Assembly (NCBI GenBank): GCA_964474295.1
Contig: CAYYRN010000006.1
Span: 1-56,553 of the forward strand
Reading direction: 5' to 3'
Length of the DNA stretch: 56,553 nt
Source: SIG575 sp964474295
Lineage (GTDB): Bacteria; Bacillota; Clostridia; Oscillospirales; Acutalibacteraceae
Shown: one piece after another, positions 34,220 to 42,869 of the stretch
Layout of the letters: every line of letters starts with the position of its first letter
Position numbering within the stretch: position 1 is the first letter of the stretch
Position numbers and translations under genes: made by a program
The notes under the pieces: model-generated
Told to the model about the DNA's origin: nothing
The model's database searches: none
The model's input: the letters and a program-made list of their open reading frames with translations, nothing else

Positions 34220-36118
34220 ATGAAAAAAGTAATTTCCATTATACTTTGTGCCGCAATTATTATTTCGACATTTGCAATTGCCGGTGCAACAAGTGCTTTC
34301 GCAACGGAAGAAGTCGAATCGATGTCAGATGTTGCCGAGCTTGCACAGAACAACAACGGCAGCTACACACCCGTTGTTTTTATCCCCGGTATCGGACAGT
34401 CCGAAACATATGCTTATAAAGAGGACGGAAGCATCGATTCCCATTGGAATCTTATCGGTGTGAATACGGACTTTGACGCAAAGGATATTGTTACCCTTGC
34501 CAAAGCCGCCGTTCCGCTGGTGCTTACACTTCTTGTGGGCAAAAATCTCGTTTCGCAGGAATCTCTCAACGATTTGATGAAGGTTCTTTTAAAAAACTGT
34601 GTGCTTGACGAGAACGGAAATCCCCCCGCAAACGTAAAAACTCCGAATTTCCAAACATCCGTAGCAAATTATGAAGAAATGTACGGTGAAGCGGGAAAAA
34701 CGGGCAAAGAAATATTTTTAAAGAGAATCCCCTGCCAGGATTTGATTGACGAAATCGGTGCAGAGAATGTTTTCTGCTACAACTATTCTGCATTTTCGTA
34801 TACATATAAAGAAGCTTCTGGCTTGAACGATTTTATCAAAAACGTTGTTCAGAAAGAAACCGGTGCGGAAAAGGTTATCCTTATTCCCATGAGTATGGGT
34901 GCCACGGTTGTAAGTGCATATCTTTCCGAATATGCCGCAGAAGATGATGTCGAAAAGGTTATCAGCATTGTCGGCGCATGGAACGGAAGTGACGTTTTTG
35001 CCGATTTGCTTATGCTCGATTATGACGAGGATGCACCCGAAATGCTCTACAACGGTGTTATCGCAGAGCTTGTGGGCGAACCTTACGGAAACCTTGTAAA
35101 CATTGCTCTTCGTCTTTTCCCGAAGCCGGTTCTCAGAGAATTTATTGACGAAGCTCTTTCCGCTTTGATTAAAGAGCTTATTTGCAAAACCACATCGTTC
35201 TTCTCTCTTGTTCCTTATGAAAGATATGATGAGGTTGCCAAAAAGTGGCTTTCCGGCGATGATATGAAAGCTATCAAGGCTGAAACCGACAAATATCACA
35301 AGGCGCAGGGCGAGCTTAAAAACACCCTTTACAATTGCAGAGATAAGTACGGTGTTGAGTTCTATTTCATTTGCGGATACAATATGGAATTCGGTCAGGA
35401 AACTTCCGATTTCCTGTTCTTCCAATTCTTTGCAACCTCCGATACAACAAACTCGGATGAAATTATTCAGATAAGCTCAACAGGTGTCGGCGTTACATAC
35501 GCTCCCGCAGGCAAAAAGCTTGCCGTGGATTATGTTGCGAAAAATCCCGTATGTACCGACAAAAACCATAACCACATTTCACCCGACGGTTCAATTGACG
35601 TTTCAACCTCTTATTTCCCCGAAACAACGTGGTGCTTTGAAAGCCAAACGCATGAGCTTACGTGGAACGATACGGCACTTGAGCTTTGCTACGCAATCGT
35701 TTACAACGAGATAAAATCCGTTAACGATTCGGCTGATTTCCCGCAGTTTAACGAATCAAGAGATGTCAAGAAGCTTGTAAGAGATTATATCCCCGCAGCC
35801 AAAGCGATTTTGGCAGGTGAAAATGAAGATGTAACTCTTACCTCCGCACAGACGGAAAAGCTCACAAAAGCTCTTGCGGATGCGGAAGCGATGGTTGAAA
35901 GAACAATCAACGACCGTGACGAGGACGATAAGATTATAAAGGCTCTTTACGATTGCCTTGTTGAAGTCGGATATTACAACGCTCCCTCCGAGCCTTCGGT
36001 TCTCGACAATGTTCTCGATTTCATTTTGAACGCTCTTAATACGGTTGTTGATGCAATAGTCGGCCCCAGAGGTTTTTCGGATTTATTTAAAGAAATTATT
36101 GCTGCAATAAAGAAATAA
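34220..36118 (+). CDS. Secreted alpha/beta-hydrolase, lipase-like (copy 1)
   Basis: An exported 632-residue protein with a signal peptide (MKKVISIILCAAIIISTFAI, cleavage near AFA-TE). The mature part opens with YTPVVFIPGIGQSETYAYKEDGSI, the oxyanion strand of lipases. The nucleophile elbow is ILIPMSMGATVVSAYLSEY with Ser225, so the usual GxSxG reads P-M-S-M-G. A late histidine candidate lies in SQTHELTWND. The C-terminal 120 residues are helical and may be a surface or partner domain. It is a distant paralog of the gene at 40765, sharing the MKKVIS start, layout and the PDYTW/PETTW segment. The substrate is unknown; a lipid or acyl ester is likely. It has its own promoter and terminator. Confidence 0.72.
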   Translation: MKKVISIILCAAIIISTFAIAGATSAFATEEVESMSDVAELAQNNNGSYTPVVFIPGIGQSETYAYKEDGSIDSHWNLIGVNTDFDAKDIVTLAKAAVPLVLTLLVGKNLVSQESLNDLMKVLLKNCVLDENGNPPANVKTPNFQTSVANYEEMYGEAGKTGKEIFLKRIPCQDLIDEIGAENVFCYNYSAFSYTYKEASGLNDFIKNVVQKETGAEKVILIPMSMGATVVSAYLSEYAAEDDVEKVISIVGAWNGSDVFADLLMLDYDEDAPEMLYNGVIAELVGEPYGNLVNIALRLFPKPVLREFIDEALSALIKELICKTTSFFSLVPYERYDEVAKKWLSGDDMKAIKAETDKYHKAQGELKNTLYNCRDKYGVEFYFICGYNMEFGQETSDFLFFQFFATSDTTNSDEIIQISSTGVGVTYAPAGKKLAVDYVAKNPVCTDKNHNHISPDGSIDVSTSYFPETTWCFESQTHELTWNDTALELCYAIVYNEIKSVNDSADFPQFNESRDVKKLVRDYIPAAKAILAGENEDVTLTSAQTEKLTKALADAEAMVERTINDRDEDDKIIKALYDCLVEVGYYNAPSEPSVLDNVLDFILNALNTVVDAIVGPRGFSDLFKEIIAAIKK

Positions 36119-36129
36119 GTAATTTTGGT

Positions 36130-36163
36130 AAAGCGGGGCTGAGTAAATTGGCTCCGCTTTTTT
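36130..36163 (+). terminator. Terminator of secreted hydrolase 1
   Basis: A stem built from AAAGCGGGGC and GGCTCCGCTTT (one bulge), ending in a run of T. Confidence 0.75.
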
Positions 36164-36178
36164 ATTCGGAGAGATATT

Positions 36179-37534
36179 ATGCTGGTAAAAAACAGTTGCC
36201 ATAAGGTAAACATAACATCTATTAATTCTTCCGGCTTCGGCATTTGCAGAATAGACGGAATTGTCTGTTTCGTTGCGGGTGCTGTAACGGGTGACGAGCT
36301 TGAAATTAAAATTATAAAATCCAAGAAGAATTATTCGATAGGAAAGATAGAAAAAATTATTGTTCCGTCATCAAAACGGCAGGAAAACGATTGTCCCGTT
36401 TTCAAAAAATGCGGCGGCTGTGTTTACCGTCACATAACATATAATGATGAGCTTGAAATAAAAGAAAAAAATGTCCGTGACTGCTTTGAAAGAATAGGAC
36501 ATTTTGAAAACATAAATTTAAAACCGATAATTTCCGCAGAAAGCACATTGAGATACAGAAACAAAGCACAGTTTCCCGTTAAAAGCGAAAACGGAAAGCT
36601 GCTGTGCGGATTTTATGAGGCAAGAACTCACCAAATAACTGTATGTGAAGATTGCCTTTTGCAACCGAAAATATTTTCGCTGATTGTAAAAGAGGTTTGT
36701 TTGTGGGCAGAGAAAAATAAAATAGAAGCCTTTGACGAAAAAACAGGCAAAGGAACTTTAAGGCACATTTATTTGCGTGTTGCCGAAGCTACCGAAGAAA
36801 TTATGCTCACTCTCGTTTCGGCAACGAAAAAGATAAAAAACACGGAGGAGCTTGTCAAAATAATCAACGAAAAGTTCCCTCAGGTCAAAAGTATAATTAT
36901 AAATGTAAACAGCGAAAAAACGAATGTAATTCTCGGCGGGAATTGTGTAAATCTTTACGGAAAAGGGTATATAACCGATATTTTGTGCGATACGAAAATC
37001 AAAATTTCTCCGCTGTCTTTTTATCAGGTAAACAAAAAACAAGCGGAAAAGCTTTACAAAAAAGCGTATGAATATATGGGTGACATAAGCGGCAAAACCG
37101 TGCTTGACCTTTATTGCGGAACAGGTACTATCGGCTTGTGTACTTCAAAAAGTGCCGAAAAGCTCATCGGTGTGGAAATTGTTGAGCAGGCTGTTGAGGA
37201 TGCAAGGGAAAACGCAAAAATAAACGGAAGAACAAATGCTGAATTTATTTGCGGAGATGCACCTGCGGCTGCGGAAATTTTAAAAAATAAAAGAATTAAA
37301 GCCGACATCGTAATAGTTGACCCGCCGAGGAAGGGACTGACATCAGAGCTGATTAAAACTATAGCCGATTTTTCGCCCGAAAGGGTAGTATACGTTTCCT
37401 GCGACCCCGCAACGCTTGCACGGGATTGCGAAATTTTCAAAGAACACGGCTATGAAATCCGAGAAGCCACACCGGTCGATTTGTTTCCGAGAACGGCTCA
37501 TTGCGAGTGCGTGTGTTTGCTGACAAAAGTGTAA
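36179..37534 (+). CDS. rlmD: 23S rRNA (uracil-5-)-methyltransferase, RlmD/RlmCD family
   Basis: Forms 5-methyluridine in 23S rRNA. A TRAM domain (residues 1-60, INSSGFGICRIDGIVCFVAGAVTGD) is followed by the 4Fe-4S cysteines in NDCPVFKKCGGCVYRH and a later cysteine in CEDCLLQP. The SAM domain has VLDLYCGTGTIGL, the motif IVDPPRKGL, and the nucleophile cysteine in VYVSCDPATLARD. The last codons (HCECVCLLT) lie inside a 26-bp sequence repeated at 38819-38844, so the present C-terminus (LLTKV) was probably created when the islet at 37526 entered. The older end may have been LLTHMRK, readable after the second copy. Confidence 0.92.
   Translation: MLVKNSCHKVNITSINSSGFGICRIDGIVCFVAGAVTGDELEIKIIKSKKNYSIGKIEKIIVPSSKRQENDCPVFKKCGGCVYRHITYNDELEIKEKNVRDCFERIGHFENINLKPIISAESTLRYRNKAQFPVKSENGKLLCGFYEARTHQITVCEDCLLQPKIFSLIVKEVCLWAEKNKIEAFDEKTGKGTLRHIYLRVAEATEEIMLTLVSATKKIKNTEELVKIINEKFPQVKSIIINVNSEKTNVILGGNCVNLYGKGYITDILCDTKIKISPLSFYQVNKKQAEKLYKKAYEYMGDISGKTVLDLYCGTGTIGLCTSKSAEKLIGVEIVEQAVEDARENAKINGRTNAEFICGDAPAAAEILKNKRIKADIVIVDPPRKGLTSELIKTIADFSPERVVYVSCDPATLARDCEIFKEHGYEIREATPVDLFPRTAHCECVCLLTKV
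37500..37525 (+). repeat. Direct repeat, left copy (attL-like) in the rlmD 3' end
   Basis: A 26-bp sequence starting ATTGCGAGTGCGTGTG and ending TTTGCTGACA, identical to 38819-38844. It lies in the last codons of rlmD. Confidence 0.85.
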
Positions 37535-37550
37535 AAAAGACGTGAACGTA

Positions 37551-37866
37551 ATGGAGAATTACGGCGAAGTATTAATTTGTCAATCCGATGACGGGCTTGA
37601 CTAATGTTGAAGTTAAAATAGAAGATGAAACAGTATGGCTGAAACAAGCACAGTTATGTGATTTGTATCAGACAAGTAAATCAAATATCAGCGAGTATAT
37701 AAAACACATTTTTGAAGAACAGGAGCTTGACGAAAATTCAGTTGTTCGGAAATTCCGAACAACTGCTTCTGACGGCAAAAATTATAGCATTACATATTAT
37801 AACCTCGATATGATAATTTCCCTTGGTTATAGAGTAAAGTCCAAAATCGCAACAAATTTCCGATGA
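37551..37866 (+). pseudogene. RhuM family protein, frameshifted and truncated
   Basis: RhuM (virulence/Fic-like Bro-associated) proteins are usually about 330 residues; only about the first third is left. Translation from ATG 37551 gives MENYGEVLICQSDDGL and then meets a stop. The match continues in another frame from about 37588: TNVEVKIEDETVWLKQAQLC, a KSNISEYIKHIFEEQELDENS stretch and SDGKNYSITYYNLDMIISLGYRVKSK. A stop then follows at NFR, where the family has QFRIWAT. One frameshift near 37596 and a 3' truncation therefore inactivate it. Part of the islet at the rlmD end; dinD begins 25 bp later. Confidence 0.8.
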
Positions 37867-37891
37867 TTTCACAAAATACGGAGGCAGGAAA

Positions 37892-38752
37892 ATGAGCAAA
37901 CTGATAGCAAAAGAATATCAAAGATTTGAAGATATTAAAAAAGTGCGTGAAGATGGTTCGGAGTATTGGAGTGCAAGAGAATTAGCTGTGGCACTTGATT
38001 ACACACAATGGAGAAACTTTCAAAAAGTAATCAATCGTGCTATGGTATCTTGTGAAAACAGCGGGCATAATAGTTCTTACGATTTTGCTGAGGTCAGCAA
38101 AATCGTAGATGCCGGTGCGACATCAAAGCCGATATTGGATTACGATTTGACAAGATATGCTTGCTATTTAATTGTACAGAATGGTGACCCAAGAAAAGAA
38201 GTGATTGCATTAGGACAAACATATTTTGCAATTCAAACATATCGTCAGGAAGTGGCTGACCATTTTAATGAATTAAGTGAAGATAATCGCAGACTTGTTG
38301 TGCGAGGCGATATTAAACAATGGAATCAAATGCTTGCTGAAACTGCACATAAAGCAGGTGTTATTACAAACGAGGAATTTGCAATTTTTCAAAATGCCGG
38401 TTATATGGGATTGTATGGTGGACTTGATGTGGATGACATTCACGAGAGAAAAGGCTTGGAAGTCGGCCAAAAAATTTTAGATTATATGGGTAGCACCGAG
38501 TTGATTGCTAATCTGTTCCGCATTTCGCAGACGGAAGAAAAACTTCGTAAAGATGCAGTGGAAGATGCAAAGACAGCAACATCGATTCATTATTCCGTAG
38601 GTCGTGAGGTGAGAACTGCCATTGAGAAAATCGGAGGTACAATGCCGGAAGATTTGCCAACACCGGAAAAGAGCATTCAGCAAATAGAAAAAGAGCAAAT
38701 GGCACGATTAAAAGAAAAGGCAGGAAAAGGAAAACTAATGTTAGACGAATAA
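37892..38752 (+). CDS. dinD: DNA damage-inducible protein D (DinD, BRO-N domain)
   Basis: A 286-residue DinD family protein. The BRO-N-like domain covers about residues 10-110 (SEYWSARELAVALDYTQWRNFQKVINRA and DYDLTRYACYLIVQNGDPRKEVIALGQTYFAIQTYRQE). The C-terminal part, HKAGVITNEEFAIFQNAGYMGLYGGLDVDDIHERKGL followed by IHYSVGREVRTAIEKIGGTMPEDLPTPEKS, is DinD-specific. In E. coli DinD inhibits RecA strand exchange; here the role is inferred only. ATG with GGAGG upstream. It is the only intact gene of the islet between the 26-bp repeats. No LexA box was recognised upstream. Confidence 0.9.
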   Translation: MSKLIAKEYQRFEDIKKVREDGSEYWSARELAVALDYTQWRNFQKVINRAMVSCENSGHNSSYDFAEVSKIVDAGATSKPILDYDLTRYACYLIVQNGDPRKEVIALGQTYFAIQTYRQEVADHFNELSEDNRRLVVRGDIKQWNQMLAETAHKAGVITNEEFAIFQNAGYMGLYGGLDVDDIHERKGLEVGQKILDYMGSTELIANLFRISQTEEKLRKDAVEDAKTATSIHYSVGREVRTAIEKIGGTMPEDLPTPEKSIQQIEKEQMARLKEKAGKGKLMLDE

Positions 38753-38818
38753 GATTCGCGTAACAGGCAGTGGATTTGTTCCCGTCAAATGATGACATTA
38801 ACGGCAGTGTCTCAATCT

Positions 38819-38844
38819 ATTGCGAGTGCGTGTGTTTGCTGACA
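38819..38844 (+). repeat. Direct repeat, right copy (attR-like)
   Basis: Identical over 26 bp to 37500-37525. In the rlmD reading frame it would continue as LLTHMRK and a stop, a plausible original gene end. Confidence 0.85.
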
Positions 38845-38903
38845 CATATGCGAAAGTGATTGCGAAAAACAAAGTTCTATGACAAAAACGGGAGGATTAC
38901 GGT

Positions 38904-39668
38904 ATGAGCGATTGGGATTCAAACCGGTATACAAAATTTGAAAAAGAACGGACACAGCCGTCTGTGGATTTAATAAACAGAATAAGTATTCATCCCAAAT
39001 GTATCCTCGACATCGGCTGCGGTCCCGGAAACAGCACGAATCGGCTTTATGAGCATTTCCCGAACGCAAGCATACTCGGAATTGACAGCTCCGATAATAT
39101 GCTTGACAAGGCAAAAAAATCTTATCCTCATTTTAAATTTTGCAAATGCACGCTTCCCGATGACTTTGACAAACTCGGCAAATTTGATTTGATTTTTTCA
39201 AATGCCTGCCTGCATTGGATTCCCGACCACAAAAATCTTTTTCCTATAATTTTCGGCAAGCTTAATTCGGGTGGTATGCTCGCCGTCCAAATGCCGCTTG
39301 TTCAAAACGCACCGTTTTATAAAATATTAAATAAGCTTGTGTCAACGGAAAAGTGGAAAAAATTGAGCGGTATTCGCAACTTTCACAATCTTTTTCCGGA
39401 TGAAACATACGGTATTTTATCGGAAATATCGGATGAGGTAACAATGTGGGAGACGACATATTATCATTCTGTCACGTCACACAGTTCGGTAATAGACTGG
39501 TATAAGGGAAGCGGATTAAGACCGTATCTTGATATGCTTAACGAAGCGGAAAAGGCGGACTTCCAAAACGAACTTTTGGAAATGATAAAAAAAGAATTTC
39601 CGATGCAGTCAGACGGCTCGGTAATTTTAAAAATACCCCGATTGTTTTTTACGGCAAGCAAAAATTAA
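38904..39668 (+). CDS. SAM-dependent methyltransferase, trans-aconitate methyltransferase-like
   Basis: A cytoplasmic class I methyltransferase of 254 residues. It has the Tam pattern: SDWDSNRYTKFEKERTQPSVDLI at the start, motif I ILDIGCGPGNSTNRL (about residues 34-48), GIDSSDNML, FDLIFSNACLHWIPDH and GGMLAVQMP. Tam methylates trans-aconitate, a by-product of the citric acid cycle; the exact substrate here is not proven. GGGAGG lies upstream of ATG. It and the next two genes look like a loose set of small housekeeping or accessory enzymes downstream of the islet. Confidence 0.82.
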   Translation: MSDWDSNRYTKFEKERTQPSVDLINRISIHPKCILDIGCGPGNSTNRLYEHFPNASILGIDSSDNMLDKAKKSYPHFKFCKCTLPDDFDKLGKFDLIFSNACLHWIPDHKNLFPIIFGKLNSGGMLAVQMPLVQNAPFYKILNKLVSTEKWKKLSGIRNFHNLFPDETYGILSEISDEVTMWETTYYHSVTSHSSVIDWYKGSGLRPYLDMLNEAEKADFQNELLEMIKKEFPMQSDGSVILKIPRLFFTASKN

Positions 39669-39697
39669 ATTTTAAAGTAAGGGACGAAAATACAAAA

Positions 39698-40165
39698 ATG
39701 AAAATAGTAGCTTATGATAAAAAATTCAAGAACGATTTTATTCGTTTGAATACCGAATGGCTTACCAAACTTTATTACATAGAACCTTTTGACCAATATT
39801 CAATGGACCATGTGGAGGAACTTATTGAAAAAGGTTCAATGGTCTATTTTGCACTTGAGAATGAAAAGGTGCTTGCGACGTGTATGATAGAACCGTTGGG
39901 AGATGACGTGTGGGAAATATGCAAGCTTGCTGCTCAAGATCAATATACGGGAACGGGTGCGGGTTCAGCCGTGTTGAAGGCTTGTATGGAATATGCGATT
40001 TCTAACGGGGCGAAGAAAATCTGTCTTATTACTGTTTCGGGGTTGAAGCCTGCGATTCATTTGTACAAAAAATTCGGCTTTGTCGAAATTCCTTACAGAA
40101 AAGATGTATGGAATTCGGAAAAAGCCGACGTTGAAATGGAATATATTGTGCCGAGGAACAGCTGA
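39698..40165 (+). CDS. GNAT family N-acetyltransferase
   Basis: A 155-residue acetyl-CoA-dependent transferase. The coenzyme A loop is AAQDQYTGTGAGSAVLKACMEYAISNGAKKICLIT (about residues 78-112), with the motif B segment KPAIHLYKKFGFVEIPY after it. The N-terminal part (FKNDFIRLNTEWLTKLYYIEPFD) matches small-molecule GNATs. The substrate cannot be read. It lies 29 bp after the methyltransferase, so they are probably co-transcribed. Confidence 0.87.
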   Translation: MKIVAYDKKFKNDFIRLNTEWLTKLYYIEPFDQYSMDHVEELIEKGSMVYFALENEKVLATCMIEPLGDDVWEICKLAAQDQYTGTGAGSAVLKACMEYAISNGAKKICLITVSGLKPAIHLYKKFGFVEIPYRKDVWNSEKADVEMEYIVPRNS

Positions 40166-40241
40166 AGATAAAAATACAGAAATAATTTTCAAACTTTTTT
40201 CAAGGCATATAAATGAAATATAATAAACAAGGAGTGCTTTT

Positions 40242-40736
40242 ATGAACGGACTTACACGCAGGGAGCGTGAAATTACCGATACGGATAAAATTATCGAAAT
40301 CCTCGATAAAGCAAAGGTATTGCATCTCGGTCTTGTTGACGGCGATGAAGCTTACGTTGTGCCGATGAATTACGGCTATGTTTTTGAAAACGGCAAGCTT
40401 GTTCTTTACCTTCACGGTGCAAGGCGGGGAAGAAAGCTTGACTTAATCCGCAAAAATCCGAAGGTTTTCTTTGAAGCGGAATGTGATATAATTCCGTTTG
40501 AGGGTGATGTTGCCTGCAAATACGGGATAGCCTATTCCTCCGTTATGGGCAGAGGGGTTGCCGAAATTGTTGAAGCCCCCGAAGAAAAAATGAAAGCCTT
40601 GTCTTTGCTTATGAAAACACAGACTAAAAAAGATTTTGAATTTAACGAAAAGCTTGTAAGTGTGGTTTCCGTGATAAGAATAGATGTTTCGGAGTTTACG
40701 GCAAAGCACAGACCTTGTCCGACAAATAATTTTTAA
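40242..40736 (+). CDS. Pyridoxamine 5'-phosphate oxidase-fold, NimA-like flavin protein
   Basis: A 164-residue split-barrel protein. The opening LTRREREITDTDKIIEILDKAKVLHLGLVDGDEAYVVPMNYGYV is typical of NimA/PNPOx-like proteins, which bind FMN or F420 and reduce nitro groups or other substrates. GARRGRKLDLIRKNPKVFFEAE supplies the flavin phosphate region. 5-Nitroimidazole resistance is not implied without data. Aag-GAG precedes ATG. A TATAAT at 40219-40224 may be the -10 box, but no good -35 was found. Confidence 0.83.
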   Translation: MNGLTRREREITDTDKIIEILDKAKVLHLGLVDGDEAYVVPMNYGYVFENGKLVLYLHGARRGRKLDLIRKNPKVFFEAECDIIPFEGDVACKYGIAYSSVMGRGVAEIVEAPEEKMKALSLLMKTQTKKDFEFNEKLVSVVSVIRIDVSEFTAKHRPCPTNNF

Positions 40737-40764
40737 ATTTAAAATAAAAGAAAGGTGATTCAGT

Positions 40765-42270
40765 ATGAAAAAAGTAATCAGTTTAATTATGGCGGTTATA
40801 ATTGCCGTTGCCGTGCCTGTAAGCGTAATGGCACAAAGCGGCGAGTGCGGCTGCGGCACAGCGCCCGTGGTTTATGTCAGAGGTTTCGGCGGAGCTTTAA
40901 CAAAGGTGGACGAAGACGGCACGGAAACGGACGCATTTGCTTTTGATGAGGAAATGCTGGCAGATATGGCAGGGGATATAACAATTGCCGTGATAGCATT
41001 GCTTATCGGCGGAAAAAACACTTTCAGTGCCAAGGCTGACGCTATTGTTGATAAATTTTTAGGGGCTCTCGAATGTACATACGGCGGAGAATCAATTTAC
41101 AATATAGTTCCCGAAGAATCCGATTCGACAGATATCGACAAGCATAAAAATTACAAAGCGGATGCTACCTCCGAAGAAAGAACGGAAGCTATGTACTGCT
41201 TTGAATATGATTGGCGACTTGACCCGATGGATACGGCAGACAAGCTCAACAGCTATATTGAGCAGGTTAAAGCCGTTACAGGACACAGCAAGGTTGTTAT
41301 CGAATGTCACAGCGAGGGAAGTTGTATTTTGGGCGCTTACCTTTACAAATACGGAACCTCCTGCGTTGAAAAGCTCTGTTTTGTTTCGGCTGCGGTGAAC
41401 GGCATTGATGTCGTGGGCAAGCTTTTCACAAAGGATGTTTCGCTTAAAGACAAAGGCGATGATGCTTATAACTACATTTACACTCTCTTGAGCGGAAGCG
41501 ATACGGGAAAACTGATTTGTGCTTTTGTCGGTATTTTAAATGATGTCGGACTTCTCGATTACATTTGCAATCTTCTTGACGATGCGCTTATTGAAACGAT
41601 GCTGCCGTCAGTTTACGAAAAAACACTTATAGATATGTTTGCGACAATGCCGGCATTGTGGTCGTTTGTTCCCGATTCATATTATGAAAACGCAAAAAAA
41701 GTAATGTTCGGTGAAAACAAAAAGTATGCACTTCTTGTTGAAAGAATCGATGATTACCACTACAATGTTCAAACCAAGCTTTCGGAAATTCTTAAAAAAG
41801 CAAAGTCCGACGGTGTTGACATACTTATTTTTTCACAGTACGGCTTTGCCCCGATACCCGTATATGATAACTGCACGGCAATGGGAGATATGCTTGTGGA
41901 GACCAAATATTCAAGCTTCGGTGCAACTGTTGCTCAAATGGGCAAAACTCTTAACCTTAATATGAATTCGGAAAATTCAAAATATTATTCCAAAGACAAG
42001 CTTGTTGACGCTTCATCCTGTCTTTTCCCAGATTATACTTGGTTTGTAAAAGGTGTTAATCACGCAGGTGCTACGGGTGAATGTGAAAAACTGATTTCGT
42101 GGGCGATTCTTTATGACGGTCAGCCCACTGTGTTCAGCGAAGCATCATATCCGCAGTTCGTTTTCAAGGACGGAGACGATTTCTTCCCCGTGACCGATGC
42201 CGCAAAAGATGATAACGGCAGTAATTTCATTAAACTCATAAAATATATTATAGGTTTGTCGGCAGCTTGA
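40765..42270 (+). CDS. Secreted alpha/beta-hydrolase, lipase-like (copy 2)
   Basis: An exported 501-residue protein with a signal peptide (MKKVISLIMAVIIAVAVPVS, cleavage after VMA). It opens CGCGTAPVVYVRGFGGALTKVDEDGTE with a Cys-rich tip, then has EYDWRLDPMDTADKLNSYI, a lecithin:cholesterol acyltransferase-like segment. The nucleophile elbow is KVVIECHSEGSCILGAYLYKYG with Ser183 in HSEG. FPDYTWFVKGVNHAG may carry the catalytic histidine. It is a distant paralog of the gene at 34220. Both appear to be secreted acyl hydrolases or acyltransferases of unknown substrate. Preceded by AAAGGTG. Confidence 0.74.
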   Translation: MKKVISLIMAVIIAVAVPVSVMAQSGECGCGTAPVVYVRGFGGALTKVDEDGTETDAFAFDEEMLADMAGDITIAVIALLIGGKNTFSAKADAIVDKFLGALECTYGGESIYNIVPEESDSTDIDKHKNYKADATSEERTEAMYCFEYDWRLDPMDTADKLNSYIEQVKAVTGHSKVVIECHSEGSCILGAYLYKYGTSCVEKLCFVSAAVNGIDVVGKLFTKDVSLKDKGDDAYNYIYTLLSGSDTGKLICAFVGILNDVGLLDYICNLLDDALIETMLPSVYEKTLIDMFATMPALWSFVPDSYYENAKKVMFGENKKYALLVERIDDYHYNVQTKLSEILKKAKSDGVDILIFSQYGFAPIPVYDNCTAMGDMLVETKYSSFGATVAQMGKTLNLNMNSENSKYYSKDKLVDASSCLFPDYTWFVKGVNHAGATGECEKLISWAILYDGQPTVFSEASYPQFVFKDGDDFFPVTDAAKDDNGSNFIKLIKYIIGLSAA

Positions 42271-42304
42271 TGTGTAAAATACGAGCAAAAAATTCAAATT
42301 TCTA

Positions 42305-42333
42305 TTGAATTTTACAGGAAGCTGTATTATAAT
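42305..42333 (+). promoter_or_regulatory. Promoter of mgsA
   Basis: TTGAAT (42305-42310), 17-bp spacer, TATAAT (42328-42333). Confidence 0.75.
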
Positions 42334-42388
42334 AAAAATACGTTGTACACTCTTAAAGCAAATGATCATTGAAAGGAGAGTATACTAA

Positions 42389-42790
42389 ATGAACATTGCA
42401 TTAATTGCTCATGACGCAAAGAAAGAACTTATGACTCAATTCTGCATAGCATACTGCGGAATCCTCAGCAAGCACAACATTTGTGCCACCGGAATTACCG
42501 GCAAGCTTGTTGCGGAAGCAACGGGACTTAATGTTGTACGTTTCCTAAGCGGTTCGCAGGGCGGCGACCAGCAAATTGCCGCAAGAATTGATTATAACGA
42601 AATAGACTTGCTTCTTATGTTCCGTGACCCGCTTGACCCCAAGCCGTCCGAACCCAATGAGGAGCATCTGTTAAGACTTTGCGATAAACATAATATCCCC
42701 GTCGCAACCAACATCGCAACGGCGGAGGCACTCATCCACGGCCTTGAAAGAGGCGACCTCGATTGGCGAGATATTGTCAATCCGAAATAA
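42389..42790 (+). CDS. mgsA: Methylglyoxal synthase
   Basis: Converts dihydroxyacetone phosphate to methylglyoxal and phosphate, a glycolytic bypass under phosphate limitation. The 133-residue protein has IALIAHDAKKELM at the start and GITGKLVAEATGLNV. The catalytic and phosphate-binding segment SGSQGGDQQIAARI contains Asp60, followed by MFRDPLDPKPSEPNEEHLLRLCD and the histidine region near HNIPVATN. AAAGGAGAG precedes the ATG. Single gene between a good promoter and terminator. Confidence 0.96.
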   Translation: MNIALIAHDAKKELMTQFCIAYCGILSKHNICATGITGKLVAEATGLNVVRFLSGSQGGDQQIAARIDYNEIDLLLMFRDPLDPKPSEPNEEHLLRLCDKHNIPVATNIATAEALIHGLERGDLDWRDIVNPK

Positions 42791-42802
42791 AACAAAAAAA
42801 CA

Positions 42803-42847
42803 AAGATTCCTTTGGTAAAAGTGTGAAAACCAAAGGAATCTTTTTTG
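42803..42847 (+). terminator. Terminator of mgsA
   Basis: AAGATTCCTTTGGT pairs with ACCAAAGGAATCTT (42803-42842), followed by T's; it also faces the converging GH25 gene. Confidence 0.88.
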
Positions 42848-42869
42848 ATTTTGATAAAAGTTTTTACAT

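Larger units (their letters stand above)
37526..38844 (+). mobile_element. 1.3-kb RhuM/DinD islet inserted at the rlmD 3' end
   Basis: It is bounded by the 26-bp direct repeat. It carries a broken rhuM-like gene and an intact dinD, both typical passengers of phages and islands, and no recombinase. The target choice, the 3' end of a conserved gene, and the duplication of that end are as in site-specific integration. It may be a decayed or trans-mobilised element. Confidence 0.65.

Noticed and set aside
34718..35425. 235-codon minus-strand frame
   Set aside because: Antisense to secreted hydrolase 1; composition rich in N, F, V and C as expected for an antisense shadow.
37588..37866. RhuM-like frame as a complete 92-residue gene
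   Set aside because: Matching sequence continues upstream in another frame and the normal downstream two thirds are missing, so it is a broken gene.
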